From Sipunculus nudus (taxonomy: Eukaryota; Annelida; Sipuncula; Golfingiida; Sipunculidae): 64,000 bases of DNA. This document shows, piece after piece, positions 35,199-48,933 of the stretch. Where the stretch lies: positions 23,811,033 to 23,875,032 of the forward strand of contig CM049309.1 in NCBI GenBank assembly GCA_026874595.1. The letters are read 5' to 3'. The translations under genes and the position numbers were made by a program. The notes beneath the pieces were generated by a model, which saw only the letters and a program-made list of their open reading frames with translations, searched no databases and was not told where the DNA came from. Positions within the stretch are counted from its first letter, which is position 1, and each line of letters begins with the position of its first letter.

Positions 35199-35900
35199 CG
35201 GGAAATGTAATTTTGTATAAGGACAGTGGTAATGACTGTTTCTGTGTATCACAGGCTAACCAGGAACACCGGAAGGACAGTTTAAATGTCTGTTTCTGCT
35301 TGCCACAGGTACGGAAATTCAGAAACACCGGACGAATGTCTGTTTCTGCATGCCACTGCAATTGAACATCAGAAACATCGGAAGGATGGTTAAAACGTCT
35401 GCTTCTGCATGCCACAGCTACGGGGAACAAGAAACAAAGGAAGGACAGTTAAAATGCCTGTTATGCATGCCACAGGTACGGAAAACCGGAAACATCGGAC
35501 GGACAGTTTAAATGTCTGTTTCTGCATGCCTCAGGTATGGCAAAACGAGAAACACAGGAAGGACAGTTTAAATGTCTGTTTCTGCATGCCACAGATACGG
35601 AAAAACCAGAAACACTGGAAGGACAGTTAAAATGTCTGTATCTGCATGCCACAGGTACGGAAAACCGGAAACATCGGACGGACTGTCTAAATGTCTGTTT
35701 CTGCATGCAACAGGTATGGCAAACGAGAAACACCGGAAAGACAGTTTTAATGTCTGTTACTGCAAGTCACAGGTACGGCAAACCAGAAACACCGGAGTTG
35801 ACAGATTTAATGTCTGTTTTTGCATGTAACAAGTGCGGGTAAACGTGAAACACCGGCGTGGACAGTTTGAATGTTTATTTCTGCTTGTCATAAGTTAGGG
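35199..35900 (+). repeat. 59-bp minisatellite, about 12 units (degenerate to about 36120)
   Basis: Units of about 59 bp carry ATGTCTGTTTCTGCATGCCA, CAGGTACGG, AAACACCGGA and GGACAGTT. CTGTTTCTGC recurs near 35300, 35517, 35576 and 35694 at the expected step. One early unit is shortened to about 40 bp. Beyond 35900 the units decay (36000-36120). Because 59 is not a multiple of three, frames through it are not conserved and are not coding. Confidence 0.92.
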
Positions 35901-37799
35901 AGATCAGGTACACCGGCGCCATACGTTAGGCAAAAAGAACGACGGCACAGTCATTCGTGATGTCCGGTCGTATGCTGGGATGTGGTAATAACTGTAGACC
36001 ACAAATAATACATACTAGAAACACCCACATTGACAGTGGGAATGTCTGTTTGTTGGTTAATATATGTAAACCACAACAGGGATAAGCGAAAAACATGGGC
36101 ATGGACACTTGTCATAGCTGCATGTCGCAATTCCGTGCAAGTGAACTAATGTGCAGGTATCCCGAGGGGTAGTTAGATCATCATAGCCTGACATACTCTT
36201 TTTAACGAACCTGTGAGCTTATGCGATGGTGCGGCGTCGTCCGTCGTGCGACATGCGTGGTCTGTCGGGCTTCGTCTGTACGTTAACCATAGCTATCTCA
36301 AAAACAGCAGGAGCTAGCATCACCAATTTTTTTGCAAATAATCAGTCATCCAAAAAAATATATCGGATTTTGTTTATTTTTTTTTCTAACTGTATTTTCT
36401 TAGATTTTATAGGGAAAAAGCTAAAAAAGCTTTAAAAATCTTCTTCTTCGAAATTGTCCAGCCAAATTGTCCAATATTTCACAGAAATGATCCCTGGAAC
36501 AATCTTTCTCAAGTTTGTTCGAATGGTTCCAGTTCGGAGATTTTTTTGCCAAGATACAGAAGGTTGAACTTTGTTAACTATGCAAAAAAGCATATTAAAA
36601 TTTAAATCTCAGAAACGGTTGTAGCTATCATCACCAAATTTTATGCCAATGTTGGTCACATAGGTCATATCTGAAATTGAGGTATTGGTGGCGCCACCTG
36701 CATCGGCCTTTTTTGTACACGGTCATCAGTGCCTGTATCACACTGAGGGCTACAAAAAACTTCTTCTCTGAAACCATATGGCCAAAATGTTTAATATCGC
36801 ACAGAAATGATTCTAGGGTAGTGCTTTCTGAAGTTTGTTCAAATGGTCTCTTTTTAGTGAATTTTGGCTAAGTTATGGGAAGCTGAATTTAGTCATATGC
36901 CATAACAGCCCATTTTAGCTCAGTGGCTACAAAGATCTTCTTCTTAAAAAACCACTGGGCCAAATTCTTAAATCTCACACATTAATTATCCTCAGATGTT
37001 GATAATTCAAGTTTGTTCAAACGGTTTTGGTTCAGTGCATTTTGGCTGAGTTACGGGCAGCTGAACTTAGCCAGTTTGCTGTATCGTCCTATATGAGTTA
37101 TAAACCTGTGAAACATTTTTTGACTGATGCCACTGAAGTCAGTTTGTTAAATATTTTACAAGAATAATTCCTACAATAATTCTTATAATAATTGTCATTA
37201 ATGGTTCCACATGAATGATTTTTGGCTGAATTATGGAGATTGAATCGAGTCATTTTACCATATATGTCAGCTGTGTGATGCTGTTACATCTAGCCTGGCA
37301 CCAGTTTATCAGCATCTTTTACATCATGCCACTAGACATTTAGATTTCAGGTTATCTTTGGTTAATATTGACAAGAAAGTTTTTTAAAAGCTTTTAAAAA
37401 TTTGGATTTATGATTTAAGTTATTCATCATACCAGGCAATGTTACAATCATGGATATACAGCTCTCTGTGGCTATATAAAGACAACTGTACGTGGATTAT
37501 AAATTATTGGTATCCCTTCTCAACTTAATTCAAGAATTTGCCATCAATGAGATATATCTGTTATTTAATTTTCCATTCAGTATGCATCCGTAATAATTTT
37601 ACATATATTCCTGATTTCTTTTTTATAAAAAGTCAGCTGAAAAGCATTTTGTATTGGAAAAATAAATTTCAAAGTTATTTCAAGTAGGAACCACTTTAGT
37701 GTTCAGATGGCAGCACTTGTTTACCATTGGCAGATTGCCAGTGTCTTGATGTTGGCCATTAGCCAAGATGATGTCAGCTCTATAAATAGTGTGGCACAG

Positions 37800-38060
37800 T
37801 GCCAGGATTGGAAGAAGTGCAGCCAGGTATAGGTCAAGAGTTCACTCAGAGCAGTAGCTGCATTCTATTTATAGTTTTGGCAGACTGCTCACTGCATCAT
37901 ATTTGGCACCAAAGTTCAGCCTGAATCAATTTATAGCTTTGGCAGACTGCAAACTGTGTCAGATTATGCAACAGGTCAAGAGTTAACTCAGTTCAGCCAG
38001 GTACAGGTAAAAAGTTTACTCAGTCTAGCCAGGTGCAGGTCAAGAGTTCACTCAGTTCAG
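37800..38060 (+). repeat. Short repeats inside H1a (AGGTCAAGAGTTCACTCAG)
   Basis: The phrases CAGGT(A/C)AAGAGTT(C/T)ACTCAG and TTTATAG(T/C)TTTGGCAGACTGC each recur several times, forming a loose two-motif array. H1b has the same region at 53690-54000 with fewer copies, which partly explains the length difference between the copies. Confidence 0.7.
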
Positions 38061-38139
38061 TAGCTTGAGGCAGCAATTTGTCACAGGTCACTCGGGGGCA
38101 ACTGCCTTACTCACCTAAGCCTTGTAAGCCCAGTGCATC

Positions 38140-38530
38140 AACCTCTGGGGAAGTTTGATGATGGACTGATATTTTGACCTGTGTATGCATCTTTGATGGT
38201 ATTCTCATTTACAAGACAGGTGGTGCCACGTACATTGACTTTTGCACAGTGTATGTGCCTGCTTATTTCTACAGAGGAATTTGATATATCAGCCTGAAAT
38301 TGGGCATATTTATACATTTCGAATACCTTTGTCGTATACAAGACTGGTGGTGCCACCTACAATAATTTTTACAAAATGTGTGTCCCTGCTTATTTCTCAG
38401 AAGGGTTTGATATATCAGTCTGAAAATTGGCATATGTGTATATCTCTGATAGCTTCAAAGTATACAAGACTGGTGGTGTCAGCTACAATCGTTTTTTGTG
38501 TAGTGTGCACCCATGCCAGAATTTCAGCAG
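38140..38530 (+). repeat. About 125-bp modules inside H1a
   Basis: Three modules, each with TTTGATATATCAG(C/T)CTGAAA, then GGCAT, then ACAAGACTGGTGGTG and a CCACCTACAAT-like word. They correspond at lower identity to the modules of H2 (49.2-50.2 kb). Open frames here simply reflect this periodicity. Confidence 0.75.
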
Positions 38531-38673
38531 TGATGTTTGTGTAATTGTTTCTTATTCAAAATGTTTAGTACTGGCATTGTTCATATACATGAAAAGTAAT
38601 GGTCCAGCATTGAAGCATTATATCTGGTGTATTTCCCAATGCACAAGTATGCATTAGGCCTGTAGGCCTTGTT

Positions 38674-40182
38674 TAATTATGCATCCCTTCCAATGCCCAG
38701 ACGCGGTCATCACTTCCTTAGTGTCATTTGTCACATGATTTGATTTGCATAGGAATTCCTTCATGAATATTCTTGGTAGATAGCCCATCGACTTCGCTGT
38801 CCTGCAGGTATGTATAAATATGTCCGCGCCCAAACCTTGACATTCTAGAATTAAATCCACATTTTATGCAAAAAAAATTATATTTTATTTGAATAACGAT
38901 TGTGTTATGATATGGGTGATAACAGTTGTATAAATGTTTCAATTGACAATTTTGGACTGAAATTATAGCTTTGTTTCCCTGATCGTCTGGTGAGCGATAA
39001 TAGATGTATTAACTACATTACAAGCGATCTATTGCCCATACGTATTGTTCATGAACATTGAAAGTCTTGATATGGCTCATCAAGTTTTCGTGATATTAAA
39101 AATTAGTTTCAATATGATAATGTTTCAGCTTGTAGCATTAAATAAACAAGCGTGTATAAAGACCTTTATTCAAAATCAATGACATATTTCTTTGAAATAT
39201 ATGTCACAATATATATGACTTTAATATCAATCTATGCAGGAATAATATAAAAAACATTAAAAAGAGAGAATACCAGGTAGATTTGTAGTAAAAAAATATA
39301 AAAATACAACTCTTTTTTTAATCTAAGGGTTGGTTTTGTGTCTGGCAAACAGTTTAGTAAGGACCTGCATATTTATGACGGAGGCTGTCAAGCGGTGGAG
39401 GCAGTTCGCACCTTTGTTATATCTGCAGATTAGATGTGAGCTATATACGTTAGGCCTTTATAGCGGCACCTCAATTTAATCTCACTGGCCGAACCAAGTC
39501 GAGACCACTGAACTTTTCTGTTTGTCATGTGATCTTGTATACATAACACATAACCCCCTGTTCATAAATCCTAGTATTACTATTAATTTACTTATATGTA
39601 CAGCTGTGTTAAATAATAAGGCCATCGTCATGAGAAAGCAAGTGACCCAGGGGTCCGTCAGGAAACTAGATTTGCAGGAATTATTTAAAAGAAAAATCAT
39701 GTCTGATAAAAATCGAACTCATGACAAAATAAAGGTGTTTAAGCACATTATTTGAATTTAGTGTCAAACGTAACATTAATTGTCTCGTAACCGCCATTTA
39801 TTAATGTCATATTTTCTATTAAGATCGAGAAAACATATAATAAAACAAAATATAATATATGGGTGCCCCACTGGTCTGATAAAGCTTTATCAAATAAAGA
39901 CATGAACATTAATATATTTAGAAATTGATTTTAATCAGAGCGACTTAGTGACATTTTACAAATGCTTACAGTTTTAAAGAACTGGAAAAGCCAATTTTAC
40001 TCCATCTTTGTATGCTTTAGTAATCTGATAGCTAAACGAGGTATATAATCTAAACTTTATTATCAAATGGAAAACGACTGTTGAGCGACCTTATACACTC
40101 CAAGACTTTCCCGTGTGGTGTTCAATATCTAATTTTTTTTTTAGATTTCACATGGGTCGCCTTGATTAATTTCAAAGCATAT
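38674..40182. other. AT-rich, no gene recognised
   Basis: Nothing was recognised between H1a and the solo LTR. Confidence 0.5.
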
Positions 40183-41003
40183 TGTTAAATGTATCTGTTT
40201 ATAATGCGCCTTGCGTTCTGATTCGTGTTAGGCTCAGGCCCTGGGCTTTGCTATGGGAACTGTACTTGTTGAACCCTGGCTTGTAGAGACACAGCGCTCG
40301 TTGTAGTCTAGAATTTTCGGGTCTGTTTATGCGCTATTGACGCGTGTGTTTTGTTGTGTTCTTTGGAATGTTCGTGAATAATGGAAGTTTTTGAGCTTCG
40401 GGTGAAAAAGCTATAAATAGGGGCTGTGTTTTGAGCCAGCAGAGAAAAAAATTCCATCGGACACGTGACTCTTTCGTCAGTGTTTTTTTTTTTTTTTTAC
40501 CTTTCCGATAATTGCGGAACTTACAGATATTCAAGTGACTTATACAGACTTAATACGGATTGTCTAGTTTGCCATTGGGATTATTACCAGAACTTTACTT
40601 TTGGATTACAACAGATTGTTTTCGCGATTGAATCGGACTATACTGTGAGAAGATTTATTTGACTATTAACGTGGATTACCTATTTTAAAGGACACTTGTT
40701 GAGCTGTGGCAGTGGTGGTATCCAGAAATCAAAGCCTAGGATCCGGGTACTCGGGTGATGTACATTTTTTTATTGTTATACTGTGTAATTGTATTGATTT
40801 AGTGTATTGTAATGTTACGATTGCTCTAAGAATAAATAAGAAATAAATTATAATTATTTGTTAACAAAAAACACTGACTTCTTCATTTGATCCCCTAGAA
40901 ATTTCACGCTTTCTAGTGTTGCGGTATCAGATTTGTTTTATCTCCGTAACAAAATTCGTGCTCGTCACAATTACGTGATATGTTATTATAAGGTTCCGTT
41001 ACA
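40183..41003 (+). mobile_element. Solo LTR of the gypsy-type family (821 bp)
   Basis: It aligns end to end with the LTR of copy 1. The start is TGTTAAATG (40183) and the end TTCCGTTACA (41003). No internal element sequence lies next to it, so it is most simply the product of LTR-LTR recombination. The flanks are …GCATAT and ATATAT…, allowing an ATAT target duplication. It keeps a clean TATA box (40412-40419) and an AATAAA signal (40831-40836), so it could act as a promoter or terminator. Confidence 0.9.
40412..40419 (+). promoter_or_regulatory. TATA box of the solo LTR
   Basis: TATAAATA followed by GGGG, conserved with the LTR at 52119-52126 and altered in the other two LTR copies. Confidence 0.6.
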
Positions 41004-41466
41004 ATATATATCCATGGAAATTTTCTTTTTTGTTATATATGTACTTTCATGAATCATTCAGACCAAACCTGTTTGCATATATGTATGTGTAAATAAAAGA
41101 CTAAGGAAAGGCTCTGTTGAAAAACACATTATAATTAACCATACAGTTCGGGGCGTAGCTGGGTCTGGTACAACTACCTCCGAAAAACCGCCGCCGTGAA
41201 AAAAAGGCGCAAGTTAACAACTACTGCACGTCATTTATCCATTTCTAGTAAACATAAGTATTGATAAGCGGGCAGGTGTTTTTATTTTGAGTGTTATCCA
41301 TTATGTAGAACAAAATACGTCAATACATCCTGATCAACGACAAGTAATATTTAATCTGGTAATAAAACTGTTAAATTCTCTTATTCAAATCAACAAGTTA
41401 CAAAATGAACTCGATAGTTTACAAATACAACTCCACTGAACGGCAAGCTATGAATAAAATCATTGG

Positions 41467-41467
<1 letters not shown>
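41004..41467. other. No gene seen
   Basis: AT-rich flank of the solo LTR. Confidence 0.5.

Positions 41468-41542
<75 letters not shown>
41468..41542. repeat. (TA)n microsatellite
   Basis: About 75 bp of TA with one G interruption. Confidence 0.95.
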
Positions 41543-41545
<3 letters not shown>

Positions 41546-42060
41546 GGGGATTCATTCGCAATCTGCATATTCAACTTGGCCGTCACCAAGTGTATATATG
41601 AATTTACGGTCACAAAACTGCACCTGTGTCAAGTCAACCCAAGTTCATATTCTGTCTTTTCCTCGGGCACTCAATTACAGTAACCAAGGAATTAAGGATG
41701 ATTTAGAAACAGTAACCAAGAATTTAAGGATAATTTAAAAATAGTAAATAAGAAATCAAGGGCAATTAAAAAAAGTAACCAAGAAATTAAGGATGATTTT
41801 ATCTTAATTTTTCAATTTAACGGTCGAGAAAAAATACGCGAATTTTCGCCAACCTACAAAAATGATAAAAAGTGTGCTTTAGTTCTTGAGATGCAGCATA
41901 TTGAATACACAAATCTATTTTCTCAGAGACCTTTAGGAATTATTTGATGTATTCTAGGCAAGAGTCTCAAAAGGAAACATTAATTGGAGCTCATTGAACA
42001 TTTTGGTTATATATTTTAATATTTTATCATATTATCATTGAATTATTATAACGATTATGT

Positions 42061-42110
42061 TTATGATTATGATAATGATTATTATTATTATTATTATCAT
42101 TATTATTATA
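42061..42110. repeat. (ATT)n/(GATTAT)n microsatellite
   Basis: Imperfect trinucleotide run. Confidence 0.85.
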
Positions 42111-45100
42111 CTATAACATTTAACTTGCCGTTAACAGTTTACTTGCGTGACCAGTGGTACTGTCGAGTGTGATAAATTAAAGTCCTTCAGTGATACAGCT
42201 AGGACAACAACAGAATAATATATGCTGGTCTCGGTCTTGGTGGCTTAGGTCCTTCTCCATGAAAAGGGCCTCAATCTCAATAATGGTTTCGCTTTCGAGA
42301 TCAAGCAGAAATGCATGCTGAATGCATATATGTTAATCTGCTTGTTCTTTCAATTTTTCTTTTTTTTTAACAGAATATGTTTTATCACCACACTGTTTGT
42401 TTACCTTTCTGTTGGTCTGCTCATCGATATTCTGTAAAAATAATTGTCTATGGTACAAATGAGTAAAGTACAAGTGTGTAAACATATGGTCTCAAGTCTT
42501 GGTATTAGTTTGGGATCCCATGGTCTAGGCCTCGGTCTGCGTTTCAGGTAAATAGTAAAAATTTTGGTTTCTTATTTAGCCCGAAGTACATTAGTTTTCT
42601 GCTCATTTATTAAAAGGGATAAAGATTTACGGAAATATGTTGTTTCTTTTATTTATAGAATGTATTAGAATCCATTAACTCAGTGCCGATTGTTCATTAT
42701 TAAAACACAGTGTAGGTTGTGGCACGCGAGGACATGCAGGAAACATCAGTACAATGACAAGTTTTAAGATAGAGGCGTTGTCAAGAGCTTTAAATTTCAA
42801 GAACGCCAGACGGTCATTGTATAAATAGAAAGTTGAGAGAGATGACAGCTTCTCCATTTGATAAATCACATACAGTTAATGGCACAGTGGTGTCCTGTTA
42901 ATCGGCCCACCTGGCACCCTGCTGACCCGCCCCCTGACGGCCTGATTCAGCAGTCTGCAGTAGCTGTGTCCTTGCAGCTGGACCATATATTAGTGGTTGA
43001 TAACTAACATTACATTTGTCTTACAAGTGTTGTTCACCAAATCATGACAAATCATGCCTCAATACAATCTTCGCATACACATGTTTGTGCGTATGCACAC
43101 GAATGCGCACAGGTCCATTTGTGCTTAATTTTAGTAGTGAAGTGTTCCGGCAAATGAAATCCAATCCAGTTTAATCAGTACCTGCGATTCAATTTTGCTC
43201 AGCGAAAAATGTCGATACTTATGCCCTTCTATGCTCCTTGTAATTATAACAAAATATATCAGTTTTCTGGGTGCGACATACGGCTGTGAGTGAACTTACA
43301 TTTATGACAAATATGTAGAATATGTGATTCCATTGTCTTAGTCTTGAAGTGTATGTTCTAATCTCCTTTATCATGTACATAACCGATAAATACCTTGGAA
43401 ATTTAATGTTTAATTTTGATGCATGCAAATAAACATTTGAAACTTGCCAACTGTAGATATTTATAAGATAAAAAAACAACTTCAACCCTTGTACACATTC
43501 CTTACGGTCTTACTATTTCGACACGCTAATTTGCTTATGAGGAGTTGAAGGTAGGCTTACTTTTTATATTTCATATTATTTAAAAGAGATCTCGCCTTGC
43601 TAAAAAATAAAAGAAATTCGAGTGTACTAAGTAAAGTAATAAGGCTCTGCAAATGCAAGCCTGTGCCATCAAATAGGTTATCAGGAGCCCATGTTGATTG
43701 AAAGGGTAGTTTGTTGAATTATACTGATTATATTGAATAATCGATATTATAGATGTATATATCCTAGCAGCAATGTATTTATTTACTAATTAGACCAGTG
43801 GGTTTAGCAGTGATTTGTTCCCTGCGTTATGTAAAGACGTTTTATTTCCTCACTTCTGGCCACGTAGATTGTGGCAGTGTTCATGTTCAGATAGCTCCGG
43901 CAGAAACACGCCAATTTAAGTAAGTTACTTCAGTAAGTTGAGCTGCTGAGCCAAAAAATAAGTATCCGTTACGCTTGGCATGAATCGGAAACTTTTTTTT
44001 CAGATTTTCGCCCGTTTGTACAACCAAAATTATTTGTGCGTATCAATAAAACGAAGAAATAGAGATGATTTAGACTTAGAGTTGATTAATCAAAATTGAG
44101 GGATATAAGAAGCTTATTTTCAATATTCATAAATGAGTTCTACTTTTCCTAATTTAGTAATGACACAAATTTTTGTTTTATACGAAGCATGTTTATTCAG
44201 GAGTGCCAGGGATGGAACTATACTTAGGCCCTGGAACTGTGAGGTAAGGGGAATGGGGACAGACTTCAGCCACGCTAATTGACAAATTGTTGGACGGCTT
44301 TTGTCCTGATGAAAGTTAATCCTTGTCTGTATATTTTCCTTAATACATGTCTTGTTTAATCCAAACTACTCTTTGGTTCGCGTGATGTTCGAGGGTGTAT
44401 GGAGGAGCGCGGGTATGGACAATACATACCTGTTTTCCGATGTTATTTAGACATCTTTTGACAGCCGCAGCTCTAAAATTTAGCCTTTTATAGTATAAAT
44501 ACATGTAAAAGGACAAGTAATTTAAAATTCATACCCATAAAATGACTTGTTCTGTCATATATAGCTTATCCGCTCATTCCAATGAATCGCCACTAATGGT
44601 TTATCTTACTTTTAAATATTAATTCATATTCACATTTGAAACCCCATCAAGTTGGAAAATGTCTGTGATTTAATCGATGAAACACCCACATGATTGACAT
44701 AAAACGTAATGTTAATGGTTAAGTTTAATTGGTTTAATTTAAGTGAATTGAAACTAATTCATTAACCACGGCGATTTTAAAAAAATCTTTCCGTGTATAA
44801 TTCAGTAACCGAAATTAGATCAGAATCTACTTCTTAATTTGGAATATCTGGTATAGTTAAATTATGTTTAAACAAAAGCAGATAACACGGGAAACCTTTT
44901 AGGAGACATGCATTGGAAATGTATTGTCTGTTAAAATATGAGGTCCCCTGTTTATTCTTTTTTTTTTGTAAATCTGAAGAAAGAATTGGGCAAACATATG
45001 TTATTTCATAAACTCTTTGCTTATTTGGAATGAAAATAAGATAAATATTAGATTTACTATTAGGTTGAACCTTTTTAATATCACCCCCTAATCCTCGAGG

Positions 45101-48100
45101 ACGTACCTTTTGATGAAGTTCAACATTCTATGTAAATATACGGCATACTGAATCAGGCTCTATGGTCTTAATCTCTATGTTACAGTTCGTCTATGTTACG
45201 GAGGAAAATGTCTTGAATGATAGAATTTGTTGTATTACAAATGTCATCATGGATTTACTGACTATGCAATAACACTTGTCATTGTGAGACACTAGCGACA
45301 GTACGACATGCCGGTCATCTGTTTTGCGTTTCCTTCGTCTTTCAAAAGGATTGCCTCAGGTATAGGTAACCTGGGCGTTTGTTTGACCCCAGCTCGACAT
45401 TTTGTCACAGGTGTTTTATTCTCGCCTTTCCCGAAGCCGTGAATGCTCGATGAAAGTACATTTTCTTTTATCCGCGTTGTACTCTGCCATTTCAAACATA
45501 TCTGGTTCTGATGTATAATTCATAATTTACGTCAATGCAAAGACGGGAGGTGCACAATCTGGCCTTTCAAGGGCCACCTGTCGCAGAGAGGGGAGACTAC
45601 GGAGAGAGTCAAGGTGGGAGGGAAGGGCCTGGTCAAATAACACTTACCAATAATAGAAATATTCCTCAAGTACGAATATAAGAAACATTATTATTCTTGA
45701 AACATATAAATAAATTTTAATATTATATCTGTAAAATGGTACTGTTGAAATGTTGAGAAATCTCGCTGATTTTACCTTATACATAAATTTAATAAACATC
45801 GTTACCAAAGTATATCTACCTTTTCCTTTAAAATTCTAATTCATTTTATTATATTTTAGCGAAAGCCAAATTTATTCATGGTTGCATAAAAACAATTTTC
45901 CGATTATTATTTTTTCTTTGTATATTCTAGGTACATGAAAATAATCTAATCGACCACCTATGTATCGGGCGCAAACAAACGTAGCCTGACCTGATCAAAT
46001 CAATTAACTCTTGAAGTGAAGAATTTCAATTAATTTAATGTCAATATCCAACAAAATTATTTTCTCATGATTTTTGGATAACTTGTAAATCCCTCATTAT
46101 AGCTCTGGTGTAAAGTCTGAAACTTTTTTTTATCTGATTTAAGTAATAAAAGGTACATAGAATCATATCCGGAAATTATCATTTTTTTATTCATTTTAAT
46201 TTATTTATCTTATGACATTAATGAAATTTGCTTTTCTGTTCCTGTTAACGAGGAAAATATCATTTCTCTTAGGCATCAAACTTTCCTTTTATATAACATT
46301 AATAAGCTTCTAGGATAGCTATTTAAGCCATTGGTAAAACGACACTTCTGTTATTTGTTCTTATTGTTTTGTTCTAGAATCCCAAAATACCTTTTATTTT
46401 TCCCTGTGCTCACACGTGTTGTTACACAACTCCTCTGTGACCTTGCTTCGGATAAAATCTGTTTTGTCTTGAAGTGTCCTGAACAATGTCATTTAATTAC
46501 ATTAGTTCGCAGGAATCTGACGCATTTGTTTGGGACTTTTCGCTTTTCGGTGAAATCTATCAGAAACTCAGTGTATCCAGCGGGGACCTGTTCAACACAG
46601 AAGGGGAAATCCCTTCTTCCATCCTGTGGATATACCTGTTTAGCGGTTTCATTTTCATCTCTTTTTTCCCTTGTATGGATGATAATTTATGTTGATGATA
46701 ATCCTAATCCACTTATAATTATACATTGAAAAATAAGGGATCATCCAAAATATGCCTTACGGGAAACGATGAGCTCTGTTTTAATATATTATCAGAGAAT
46801 TTAGAAAACTCTTGGCAAAATTTCTCTTTTGTTCACAATTTCCTGTGTGCTGTAATAAGGAAATAAAGTCGTTTTTCTTTTGTGAAAGTGGTATAAATAT
46901 TTGGAGCAATTTTCCTAAGTTTTTATAACATACAGATTTTATTGCTTGATATCCTTTACGTTTTGTTGTTTTTACTTGTTTTGATTACCCCAGGATCTTT
47001 CATCGATAAAGCGACATAAACATATAAACATATACAAAATAAGCCTGATATTCAACTAAAATTACCACAAGACCAGAATTGTCTAAATATTATCGGTATA
47101 GTAACCGATATATTTTTCAATTATCGCTGATATTTGTGTATCCGCAGTGTCCTATTTCTTATGTTTTCATAATCATGACATAGTTCGTTCTTTCTCAGAT
47201 AAGGAAGTGCAATGCGTAACGTTCTCTTACTCTTTCCTCTTCGCATACATTTTCCGCAAAACACTTTACCATTGTATACTTTTGCCTCTCTAAAAGGATT
47301 TATATTTTAGATCTGAAACCGGTAATAAATCCTATGCGATTGCCAATAAGTCATATCGGAAACCTATGCATAGTTGGAGTCTAAGAGAGGATTCATCATG
47401 GTTCCATCGTGTAATTCCTGCGATGAAATATAACTGATTCAGATGACGCCTTCTATGGTTTCTGATATACCTGATATATTCTGATATAGTCTTTGGGCAA
47501 ATTCCCATTAAGGCCCTAAATTTCAAGTTTGCTGTATCCCCCGTCATTATTAAGTTTGATACCATTTTCTGCAAAAGTGATCCATGGAGATCATATTTCA
47601 AAACAATACAACTCTTGAAAAGTGTCCAAAAGGCTTGAAATTGGCAATTCTATAAACCAATCTCGGTACATAATTTTTGAAAATATGTGTTAATATCCAG
47701 CGTTCACTCTACGAAATTGTTATATAGAAATTTATTTATTGCTAAATTCAATCAGAGCTACATAATTTTGATGTGCTGAATCCATTAAAAGTAACTTCAA
47801 ACGTCTATTTAAATTTTTAAACTTCAAATTTAAAAATTAGTTTCAAAACCTTTATTTAGGATATAAAGATGCAGGATTAGTCCTAATCATCAGTGTCATG
47901 GGGGATTATTTTTTATATTTCTAAATTTGATTAAATCCAGTTTAAATAATCTACTTAAACCCTGAATTTTATTTTGAAATTTAAACAATGAAAATTAGTA
48001 TAAAAATTTACAGTTGCCGTGACCTTTTGCATAAAATTTGTATTTTAATGAGGTCAGTCTTAAAAATATGTTGCCGGACAATCACATTTCCCTTTATCGC

Positions 48101-48933
48101 CAAAAATATAGTGTATTTAAACGTCTTTTAATTTAATTTAAAAACTGTGAGTACGTTTATATATATTAGCTTCATTATTGAAGTCGGCAGCATAGCAATA
48201 CTTTTTCAAATAAACAGCACAGGCAGGTTTTATTGTCATATTTTTAAAAATTTATAATATAAACAAAATTAACATAAAATTTGATGGACAGAAACCAATA
48301 AACTGGTGTCATAACATTAAGGATCTATAACCTAAAACGTAGTGCGCTTGAACTTAAAATATGCAAATGTTGGATGTACTCGTCTTCATTGAAGCCAGCA
48401 GGACAGCAATGACATATTGATTTTTTTTAATATGACTTGCTTTTTAAACCAGTTTCCAAGGAAATTAAAATTAAATGAGTTGAATGTCTTGGTAAAATTA
48501 ACCATTTCATCATTTGATCTCCAAATTGTTCTTGAAAGCAATAAAATATGTTAATATTTAAAGTATACGTTTTATCATTTTGTGTTAGTTTTTATTGTGT
48601 CCGACAGGAAAGCAAAACTTTAGTGCGGTTTTTCCATTTTAGAAAAGTCTTATTTATATGATTTACTTCCGTTAGACTGAGTAAATCAAATTAAAATCTC
48701 AAATTACGAATTAAAAATAAAAGTGTAAATAATCATTTAGATTAGAACCAGATTTTGGTCAAATTTAAGGCCATAAGCTTTATGTGACTTGCCAAACCCA
48801 GCGGAGAGCAAAGTTTATCTTTACGTTTAGCCCTAACCATTAATTCCTAACTTTGAATTATCAAACGTTTTCTTCACTTTATAGTAATTTTGGTAAACCT
48901 GATAACTAACGGACCTGTTTACTGATCATTATT
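42111..48933. other. 6.8 kb AT-rich region, no convincing gene
   Basis: Only weak signals were found: a TATA-like TATAAATAG at about 42820; a 43-base segment at 44201-44243 with good splice sites on both sides; and a GC-richer open patch at 46495-46650. None was strong enough to call a gene. Otherwise there is AT-rich sequence with many short T/A tracts. Confidence 0.4.
44201..44243 (+). other. Possible 43-bp micro-exon
   Basis: TGTTTATTCAG precedes it and GAG|GTAAGG follows. One frame is open (V-P-G-M-E-L-Y-L-G-P-G-T-V). No neighbouring exon was recognised, so this may be chance. Confidence 0.2.

Larger units (their letters stand above)
36199..38673 (+). mobile_element. H1a: Helentron-associated-type non-autonomous element
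   Basis: About 2.47 kb matching 53126-55370 in inverted orientation from TTTTTAACGAACCTGTGAG to GCATTAGGCCTGTAGGCC plus TTGTT. Outside these points the two copies differ at once, so they define the ends. The 5' subterminal word GCGAACCTGTG has its inverse CACAGGTTCGC just inside the 3' end (mutated here, intact in H1b), followed by the hairpin AGGCC-TGTA-GGCCT. Asymmetric inverted repeats plus a 3' hairpin are the described form of Helentron elements. There is no rolling-circle Rep, helicase or other coding domain. Confidence 0.7.

Noticed and set aside
35191-35842. Overlapping frames of 73-101 codons with repeated C-F-C-M-P or S-A-C-H
   Set aside because: The 59-bp unit is not a multiple of three, so each frame changes meaning every unit. 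These are not coding.
38242-38657. A 100-codon frame with repeated L-I-Y-Q…G-H-I-Y…T-R-L-V-V
   Set aside because: It reflects the roughly 125-bp modules of H1 and does not stay open in the same way in H1b.
41405-41738. Frames with runs of I-Y-I-Y
   Set aside because: They are translations of the TA microsatellite. The same applies near 6469 and 10772.
42675-42869. A TATA-like word (about 42820) and a 64-codon minus frame
   Set aside because: The TATA word points to the plus strand, where only a 19-codon frame follows. The minus frame has no supporting sites.
45292-45495. A 67-codon minus frame with Lys-rich sequence
   Set aside because: Varied composition but no start context, splice sites or recognised motif.
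46331-46729. A 132-codon plus frame and an overlapping 69-codon frame after TTAGTTCGCAG
   Set aside because: The patch is somewhat GC-richer, but two frames are open at once, the donor side is poor and no domain is visible.
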